The position numbers and the translations under genes are program-made. From Lentisphaerota bacterium (GTDB lineage: Bacteria; Verrucomicrobiota; Lentisphaeria; Oligosphaerales; Oligosphaeraceae), in the NCBI GenBank assembly GCA_012800565.1, contig JAAZIZ010000427.1, positions 1 to 6,455 on the forward strand: 6,455 bases of DNA, in the 5' to 3' direction. The notes below the pieces were generated by a model. It made no database searches. It worked only from the letters and a program-made list of their open reading frames with translations, and was not told the DNA's origin. Positions 1-4,953 of this stretch are shown piece after piece; the first letter of the stretch is position 1, and each line of letters starts with the position of its first letter.

Positions 1-22
1 AGACCCAAGTGGCAGCATAAAT

Positions 23-48
23 ATGGCGAAAAGGTTTTCTGTCGCCAT
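23..48. repeat. Inverted repeat 1 of the left-end array
   Basis: ATGGCGA (23-29) and TCGCCAT (42-48) form a perfect 7-base inverted repeat around a 12-base loop. A second pairing, GAAAA with TTTTC (28-32 and 35-39), can extend the structure with a small bulge. There is no adjoining T-run on either strand, so it is not a clean intrinsic terminator. Confidence 0.55.
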
Positions 49-82
49 TACAGCCTCAATCCTGCAAAGCGATATAAACAGG

Positions 83-115
83 GCGCAAGGGCATGTGAAG
101 TACAACTCCTTGCGC
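83..115. repeat. Inverted repeat 2 of the left-end array
   Basis: GCGCAAGG (83-90) and CCTTGCGC (108-115) form a perfect 8-base GC-rich inverted repeat with a 17-base loop. The right arm runs directly into CTGTAGGCGC, the left arm of the outer repeat of the array. Confidence 0.6.
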
Positions 116-137
116 TGTAGGCGCTTACCCATGCTTA

Positions 138-159
138 ACCTCAGGCTTTAGCCTGAGGT
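138..159. repeat. Inverted repeat 3: near-perfect palindrome
   Basis: ACCTCAGGCT (138-147) and AGCCTGAGGT (150-159) are exact reverse complements separated by only TT. This is a 10-base arm hairpin, realistically an 8- or 9-bp stem with a tetraloop. It is the strongest hairpin in the window. No T-run follows on either strand, which favours a repeat element or 3' RNA-stabilising hairpin over an intrinsic terminator. Confidence 0.7.
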
Positions 160-178
160 GGGAAGCCCCCAAATCAGG

Positions 179-195
179 GCGCCTCGTAGAGGCGC
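179..195. repeat. Inverted repeat 4 of the left-end array
   Basis: GCGCCTC (179-185) and GAGGCGC (189-195) form a perfect 7-bp stem with a GTA loop. The right arm continues into CTACAG (195-200), which is the reverse complement of CTGTAG at 115-120. Confidence 0.65.
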
Positions 196-381
196 TACAG
201 AAAACTGACCCACATATAGCATCCCCCAAAAATTCACAGTGCGCCTGAAAAATCTGCGCTATCTGCGGATAAGTCTTTCAAAAAGAATTCGTCGGTTATC
301 CAGCTTCGCTGACGCATTACGGAAAAACATTGCTCGGTTGGCGGCGGCAGTCAGCCGTCTCTCAGGCTGTAGGCGTATGCT

Positions 382-3231
382 TCAGCGCAGGAACCATTCC
401 GGTTCGCGGGTAAGCATAAAGCCTTCGATTTCAGCCTCGTTCAGGGCGGTCTGAAAGGTCACCGGATGTTTACCTGGTTTCAGGAACATGTAATAGCCAC
501 TGAGATGACCATTGCGGACGATGCCGTAGCGGTTCAGCAGTCCGGGCTCGTAACGGTTGATCAGGCGGGCACTGTCGGCAGTCTTGAAATAATCTCCGAT
601 GGTGATTGTGACCTTGCCCCAGCCTTCCATCTGCCCCTTGACAAACATGAAATAACAGCCTTCTTCCGGTATCTCCACCTCAGTGCTGATCACTTCCCCG
701 CTGCGGCCGGAACCGGGAAAATGCAGGGCATGCTTCTGGGCCTCAGCCAGGCGGGCCGGGCAGTTCCGGTAGTCAGCATACACACTTACTGGGCACGAGT
801 AGCCGTCACTCTGACGCAGCAGAATCATGCCCCGGAACATCTGAGGTTTCTCCATCTTCTCAGGATGCAGGGTCACGGTGAAAACCTGGGTCTCACCACT
901 GCGGAAAACGCCACTCTCGGGAGACACACTGAAAAAATCATCATTGGTATGCACCCGGAAAGCACTCTCGTGCGCACTGCCGCTGACGGTGATTTTAAAC
1001 TGCTGCTGCAAGGGTGCTTTCTCATCCGCAAAAAAGACCTCATAACGGTCCGACCGCACCGGAATAGGCCGGTAGGGCAGAAACTCAATGCCGTCATCCT
1101 GGAACGCTCCGACATGGCGGGTGCTGAGATTGGGCAATGCCACAGCTGCGTTATAGCCCGGGCTGTCGGGACGCAACGCGAAGAAACCGTTGGCCGCGTC
1201 AAGGTACTGCGGTGCAGCCCAGATGCCCCGCAACTGCTTGCCGGCCGCCAGAAGTTTCTCTTTCCTTGCCGGCATCTTGCCGGCATCACCGAGGTCAAGC
1301 AGGTCGGCGTCAATATCAGTATTCCAGACAAACCAATCCCGGCCGAAAAATTCATCCTGGCAGGAGAGGATATTGTTTCGGGTGTAAGCCTTGGGGTTGG
1401 TCAAGGCCATCTCCCCCTGTGGCGGTTGCGCATGAAATCCTGAGAAGCCGCTGCGCAATCCTGGTGAGAAGACCGTGTTGCTGAGTATAAAAATCGAACC
1501 ATAGCCCTGATTGCCCATGCCATTTTTGAATGGTGCGCTAAAGCGGGCATTCTCATCTCCCAGGCGGTAGTAGAGATTGCGGAACTGATAGGATGGGCCC
1601 AGACGGCAGCAGCCGGTGCTTACCCCGCAGAGTGAGCCCTCGAAGCGGTTCAGATACAAGCGCACATTCATCTCCATGCCTTCAATCTCAATACTGTCGT
1701 CGTTGGCAAAAGCGAAGAGATTGCCGTAAACATCAGCATCGCGGCCGATGCCCCCGTCGATGCTGCCATTGCCGCTGCCCTCAATGGTGTCATTCCAGCG
1801 CCGTTTGTCGCTGCCGACCAAGTCATTGTAGCGCAGGACCACGCCGCCCCGGCAGCGATCCAGGAATACTGCTTCGGGGCCATTGGGATGGGAATAGAAC
1901 CAGCTGTGCGAGGCTGAGGATGGGCTGTGCACATAGTTGCGTTCCAGCAGGACATTCAGGACGGTGCGCAAAAATATGCCTCCCTCCCAGCCGACGACAT
2001 TGCCCTTGTACGTCCAGGAACCGCCCAGGCGGTAGTCGCGCACGTAATCACTGCGCCCGAAATCAGAAAATTCGCAGTTGCGGACAATGATCTCCTCGGC
2101 ATTGTCCAGATACAGGCAATGCTTGGCCATATTGCCTTTGATGACCAGACCGTCGAAGACCAGGTACTTGGCATTGTCCACCCGGATGACTGCGCCGTTA
2201 AGCTCACGCTGGCCCAGCAACACAGCCCCGGGCCGCATGGTATAGCGGATATAGCCCTCGGCTGTGCCTGACTCGCTGATGACCAGCTCGCCCGAGAAGT
2301 TCTCCGGCGAGAGCTCAATGGTTCTGGCAATGGGGACCTGCGAATTCCTGGTCCGGAAAGACTGCGTCAGCACTTCATTTTCAGTGCCCTGGATTTCCAC
2401 CCTGGCTTCGTAGTCGCAGTTTTCTTCCAGGAAGAATATCGAACCGCGCCAGGCTCCTTCCTGGGGCACATAGACCATCGGGAATGCCTCCTGCCAGTCC
2501 TGTTTACCGGCCTGCCGGTAAGTCAGGCGGACTGTCTGCTGCTGTTCGCGTTGAGCCTGAGGCTTGGTCAGATAGACCGAGCAGTTCTCGTAAGTGGGGC
2601 GGCACTCGAAGCGCTGGGTACTGATGGTGACTACCGTGGCCATAGCCTTGTCCATCACCTTGTTCATCCCGTCCGGCACCTCCAGAACGGTCACGGTCTC
2701 CGGACGGTACACAAATGAAAGATGGACTTTCTGATCCTTGCTGACCCGGATATTCTGCGCCAGATGATGCTGGTAATTCACCCGGGCAAACGACTGTCCC
2801 GATTTGGCCTTGGCGGCATCTTCGACCAGGTTGTCCTTGCTGCCGCCCCAGCCGGTCGCAGCGCCATTCTTGTTGCGCAGTTCGAAATCGGCATTCTGCA
2901 GCTCGGCTCCCTCACAGCGGACATCATCGATATGAATCCAGGGAAAGCCCTGGGCATGGGCGGCCCGCAGGGAAATATTCACCACGCCGTCCTGGGACGG
3001 GGTGAAAGTCAGGTTGAAAGGCGCCCATTGGTCCAGTATCGCATCCTTGCTCATGATGATATCATAGATGATTCGCTCTTCTGCGCCTTCCTTGCGAGTG
3101 CGGCGACTCAGATCAATGCCGCTGGAGACATCGCACTCCAAACGGAAGCCGGAAATCAAATCACAACGGACCTGCCCGTCAGCACAAACCAGAACAGACA
3201 ACAGCAGCAACAGCAGAACAGAAATTCTCAT
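382..3231 (-). CDS. Secreted multidomain right-handed beta-helix protein, probably carbohydrate-active
   Basis: The 949-residue product begins with a signal peptide (MRIS, then a leucine-rich core, probable cleavage near ADG-Q at 17-20). Residues about 75-178 resemble a galactose-binding/CBM4-9-like module (NADFEL, GWGG, LAQNIRV, LSFVYR). Residues about 215-297 look fibronectin-III-like, ending SFRTRN. Residues about 300-625 form a parallel beta-helix, with rungs such as YLVFDGLVIKGN, IIVRNCEFSD, VVLRYNDLVG, ADVYGNLFAFAND and NVRLYLNRFEG. A typical closing segment, ALRPDSPGYNAA to VGAFQDDG, spans 685-714. Residues about 740-820 look like an immunoglobulin-type sandwich, and 830-949 another beta-rich, possibly glycan-binding domain. 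Beta-helix proteins of this type include lyases, epimerases and glycosidases, but I see no diagnostic catalytic set. The start at 3231 has AAAGGA 9 bases upstream and places the signal peptide at the terminus. The ATG at 3321 has no such site and would bury the signal peptide. Substrate and reaction are unassigned. Confidence 0.85.
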   Translation of the reverse strand: MRISVLLLLLLSVLVCADGQVRCDLISGFRLECDVSSGIDLSRRTRKEGAEERIIYDIIMSKDAILDQWAPFNLTFTPSQDGVVNISLRAAHAQGFPWIHIDDVRCEGAELQNADFELRNKNGAATGWGGSKDNLVEDAAKAKSGQSFARVNYQHHLAQNIRVSKDQKVHLSFVYRPETVTVLEVPDGMNKVMDKAMATVVTISTQRFECRPTYENCSVYLTKPQAQREQQQTVRLTYRQAGKQDWQEAFPMVYVPQEGAWRGSIFFLEENCDYEARVEIQGTENEVLTQSFRTRNSQVPIARTIELSPENFSGELVISESGTAEGYIRYTMRPGAVLLGQRELNGAVIRVDNAKYLVFDGLVIKGNMAKHCLYLDNAEEIIVRNCEFSDFGRSDYVRDYRLGGSWTYKGNVVGWEGGIFLRTVLNVLLERNYVHSPSSASHSWFYSHPNGPEAVFLDRCRGGVVLRYNDLVGSDKRRWNDTIEGSGNGSIDGGIGRDADVYGNLFAFANDDSIEIEGMEMNVRLYLNRFEGSLCGVSTGCCRLGPSYQFRNLYYRLGDENARFSAPFKNGMGNQGYGSIFILSNTVFSPGLRSGFSGFHAQPPQGEMALTNPKAYTRNNILSCQDEFFGRDWFVWNTDIDADLLDLGDAGKMPARKEKLLAAGKQLRGIWAAPQYLDAANGFFALRPDSPGYNAAVALPNLSTRHVGAFQDDGIEFLPYRPIPVRSDRYEVFFADEKAPLQQQFKITVSGSAHESAFRVHTNDDFFSVSPESGVFRSGETQVFTVTLHPEKMEKPQMFRGMILLRQSDGYSCPVSVYADYRNCPARLAEAQKHALHFPGSGRSGEVISTEVEIPEEGCYFMFVKGQMEGWGKVTITIGDYFKTADSARLINRYEPGLLNRYGIVRNGHLSGYYMFLKPGKHPVTFQTALNEAEIEGFMLTREPEWFLR

Positions 3232-3239
3232 AAGGCTCT

Positions 3240-3245
3240 TTCCTT
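3240..3245 (-). promoter_or_regulatory. Ribosome binding site of the beta-helix gene
   Basis: On the minus strand AAAGGA lies 9 bases before ATG at 3231. It decides the start: the in-frame ATG at 3321, 90 bases upstream, is preceded only by a T-rich stretch with no purine-rich site. Confidence 0.7.
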
Positions 3246-3250
3246 TCAAG

Positions 3251-3280
3251 CATTGAAAACCATCTGACAGAAAATCAATG
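3251..3280 (-). repeat. Inverted repeat in the leader of the beta-helix gene
   Basis: A perfect 6-base inverted repeat, CATTGA (3251-3256) and TCAATG (3275-3280), is separated by 18 bases. It sits between the candidate promoter and the ribosome binding site, where it could be a 5' leader hairpin or a dyad site for a regulator. Such a short repeat with a long loop can arise by chance. Confidence 0.3.
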
Positions 3281-3296
3281 ATGGACGTTACGGGCC

Positions 3297-3325
3297 AGAA
3301 TATCACGCTGGACCTTTTCATTCAA
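3297..3325 (-). promoter_or_regulatory. Candidate sigma70-type promoter for the beta-helix gene
   Basis: Minus-strand TTGAAT (3325-3320) is followed by a 17-base spacer and TATTCT (3302-3297). A TG one base upstream of the -10 box makes an extended -10 (TGATATTCT). Each hexamer matches the consensus at four of six positions and the spacing is ideal. Transcription would begin near 3290, leaving a leader of about 60 bases before the ATG at 3231. This is pattern matching only; promoter consensus in this lineage is assumed. Confidence 0.4.
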
Positions 3326-3331
3326 AGAAAC

Positions 3332-3366
3332 AAAAAAATCAGAGAATCCGCTGATCTGTAGATCAG
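3332..3366 (-). terminator. Terminator or attenuator-like pair of alternative hairpins after the membrane-protein gene
   Basis: On the minus strand, reading from 3366, CTGATC and GATCAG (3366-3361 with 3356-3351) form a perfect 6-bp stem with a TACA loop. The same GATCAG can instead pair with CTGATT (3342-3337; five Watson-Crick pairs plus one G-T), with an 8-base loop, directly abutting a run of seven T (3338-3332). The second hairpin has the geometry of an intrinsic terminator, though the stem is short and AT-rich. The two hairpins cannot form together. It lies 43 bases after the membrane-protein stop codon and just before the candidate promoter, so it probably ends or weakens transcription of the upstream pair. 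Confidence 0.4.
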
Positions 3367-3408
3367 GCTGGTGGCAAGTTCTTTCCTGCATCCTGGCGGC
3401 GGGAGTTC

Positions 3409-4953
3409 TTATTCGCAGGAGAAAAGCCAGCCGTCCCAGCCTTCATACAGCCGCGGATATCCGGCCTGCCAGAAACTCCGGGCCAAGTCCACGTTGTCAC
3501 TGGAGATATGCACCACCTTGGCGCCAGTCTGTGCTCGCATCTCTGCCGGTTCAGGGATAATCCGCTGCCGCAGAACATCCTCCACAAACTGTGCTTTCCC
3601 GGGGTCGGCGGCATAGGCGAACATCGGGTCCAGACCATTCAGAAAGCGATATTCCGGCAGGGCATAGTACAGCATCGGAAAGCTGCCCCAGCGCAAGTTG
3701 GCGATGATACTGCCCGGAGGCAGCTGATTTGTCCGCACCCACTCTGCCACCCCGGTGTACGGCCGGTGATTTTTCCCCTGCAGTGACCGCAATGGCGGGC
3801 ACACAGTCAATACAGCCGCGGTGGTATACAGCAGCAGAATCGCAAGCAACAGCCAACGCCGGCGGGCGCTCACGGATTGCCGGCAGGCGCTTCTGATCGC
3901 CAGAGCCAGCAGCATGGCCAGAGAAATCAAGGCGAATTCGGCAAAACGGAACAACCAGAGAAATCCCAGACTGGTGCCGACAGCGAGAATCAGCACTGCA
4001 TTGCCAACCCGGCGCTGCCGCCAGCCGGGCCGAAAGAAGTTGCCCCCGGACCAATAGTACAGCAGCGCCAGCAGCAGCGGCAATCCCAACAGCAGTGGCG
4101 CCTGCGGCAAGGTGGACCAGGTGCTGAGATAGAATTCACTGCCGCCGCGGAATGCTCCCGCCTTCCCCCAGCCCAGAAACATCAGCAGCACATCCCAGCA
4201 TTGGATTTTGGTGATAAGCAACGTGTTGGGGAATTGCGGATGCAGAACCAGCCCCAGCAGCACCCCGGCTGCGGCACAGGCTGGCAGAAGCCACAGAGGA
4301 CGCCAGCGCCCAGTCGCAATGGCCTCGGACACCGCAAAAGCAAACACCGGGATCAGAATAAAATGCGGATTGCTGTACGACCAGGAATATACTGCCCCCA
4401 GGGCCAGCAGCAGCCAGAGTCGTTGCGACTGATGACGCCAGGTATTGATAGACAGCAGGAACACGGTCAGAATCAGCAGCATCATGGCCAGCAGATAGGC
4501 ACGCAGAAACAGCACCCGCAGGGTAAAGGCATAATACCCGCTGACCAGCAGCAGCGCAGGCACCCAAGGCAGCGGCACCTGCCAATATCGGAACAGCAGT
4601 GCCAGGGCCAGAAGCAGCCCGGCGCAGCAGAAAAGCACCGGAAAATGGAAAGGGCAGGCGTTGCTCAGTCCCAGGAAAGAGCGTACCCGGAAAATCCCCC
4701 AGAGCAGGAAGTGGAAAGACAGCTCCTTGTCGCTGAAATGCCGGGACCAGATGGACATGCTGGCCGCAGGAAATTCCTTGGCCAGAAACACCTTTGGGCC
4801 CTGCTCGGCCAGACTGGCATGATAAAATGCATCCGGGTCGATTTCACCGTCCGGACAGAGCAGACAGATGCGCAACAGCGAGAGCAGCAGCAGCGGCAGA
4901 AGCACCGCCAGCGCAGTCGGCAGATAGCGCCTGCATGTTTCCTTTATGCACAT
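3409..4953 (-). CDS. Polytopic membrane protein resembling a GT-C glycosyltransferase
   Basis: This is a 514-residue integral membrane protein with roughly 10-11 hydrophobic segments between residues 13 and 385 and a hydrophilic C-terminal domain (about 395-514). After the first membrane segment (13-33) lies a loop with GEIDPDAFYHA (Asp39, Asp41, Tyr44, His45) and then SDKE (75-77). An acidic DxD-type motif in the first external loop, followed by a second acidic site, is the pattern of GT-C enzymes, which use lipid-phosphate-linked sugars. The tail contains NLRWGSFPMLYY and FLNGLDPMF, motifs of unknown role that look conserved in type. I chose ATG at 4953 because the longer frame begins with a TTG at 5001 and adds 16 residues that look non-membrane and overlap the upstream gene. 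This ATG overlaps the upstream stop (ATGTGCATAA), has a weak GGTG element 8 bases upstream, and is probably translationally coupled. Glycosyltransferase activity is inferred; it could also be a polymerase-like or unassigned membrane protein. Confidence 0.8.
   Translation of the reverse strand: MCIKETCRRYLPTALAVLLPLLLLSLLRICLLCPDGEIDPDAFYHASLAEQGPKVFLAKEFPAASMSIWSRHFSDKELSFHFLLWGIFRVRSFLGLSNACPFHFPVLFCCAGLLLALALLFRYWQVPLPWVPALLLVSGYYAFTLRVLFLRAYLLAMMLLILTVFLLSINTWRHQSQRLWLLLALGAVYSWSYSNPHFILIPVFAFAVSEAIATGRWRPLWLLPACAAAGVLLGLVLHPQFPNTLLITKIQCWDVLLMFLGWGKAGAFRGGSEFYLSTWSTLPQAPLLLGLPLLLALLYYWSGGNFFRPGWRQRRVGNAVLILAVGTSLGFLWLFRFAEFALISLAMLLALAIRSACRQSVSARRRWLLLAILLLYTTAAVLTVCPPLRSLQGKNHRPYTGVAEWVRTNQLPPGSIIANLRWGSFPMLYYALPEYRFLNGLDPMFAYAADPGKAQFVEDVLRQRIIPEPAEMRAQTGAKVVHISSDNVDLARSFWQAGYPRLYEGWDGWLFSCE

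Larger units (their letters stand above)
115..200. repeat. Outer inverted repeat enclosing repeats 3 and 4
   Basis: CTGTAGGCGC (115-124) pairs with GCGCTACAG (192-200) if one G is bulged. These arms enclose the 138-159 palindrome; the right arm is shared with the 179-195 hairpin. The nested arrangement looks like a composite intergenic repeat unit (REP/BIME-like or a small non-autonomous mobile element). Membership of a genome-wide family cannot be judged from one copy. Confidence 0.45.
1..381. other. Gene-free region with dense inverted repeats
   Basis: No convincing coding sequence is present on either strand. The only small frame here, on the plus strand from 239, begins with GTG, is arginine-rich and runs into the antisense of the beta-helix gene. 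The first 200 bases hold four strong inverted repeats. The part from 201 to 381 is less structured and includes a GAAAACTGACCCAC motif (200-213), a short tandem ATCTGCG pair (252-258 and 261-267), and a copy of repeat pieces at 361-375 next to the beta-helix stop codon. The region lies downstream of the beta-helix gene. Confidence 0.7.

Noticed and set aside
1..200. CRISPR array
   Set aside because: The repeats are different inverted repeats, not identical direct repeats at regular spacing.
323..357. Intrinsic terminator for the beta-helix gene
   Set aside because: The hairpin CGGC-TGACT-GCCG (357-345) has only a 4-bp stem, and the T-run (327-323) begins 17 bases beyond it, too far for a standard terminator.
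239..454. Small plus-strand frame of 71 codons
   Set aside because: GTG start without a clear ribosome binding site, arginine-rich, no domain, and it overlaps the 3' end of the beta-helix gene.
466..1443. Long plus-strand open frame (325 codons)
   Set aside because: It lies wholly antisense to the beta-helix gene, whose frame shows a signal peptide, domain motifs and beta-helix rungs. The plus-strand product shows no recognisable domain; GC-rich genes commonly leave such shadows.
3056..3065. ATGATATCAT palindrome
   Set aside because: It lies inside the coding region of the beta-helix gene; ten-base palindromes occur by chance, and nothing nearby suggests a binding site.
3184..3186. Lipoprotein lipobox cysteine (Cys16) in the beta-helix signal peptide
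   Set aside because: The residues before it are VLV, not ending in Gly/Ala/Ser as a lipobox requires; ordinary signal peptidase cleavage near ADG is likelier.
2722..3267. Plus-strand frame of 181 codons
   Set aside because: Antisense to the N-terminal part of the beta-helix protein; the poly-Gln end mirrors the leucine run of the signal peptide.
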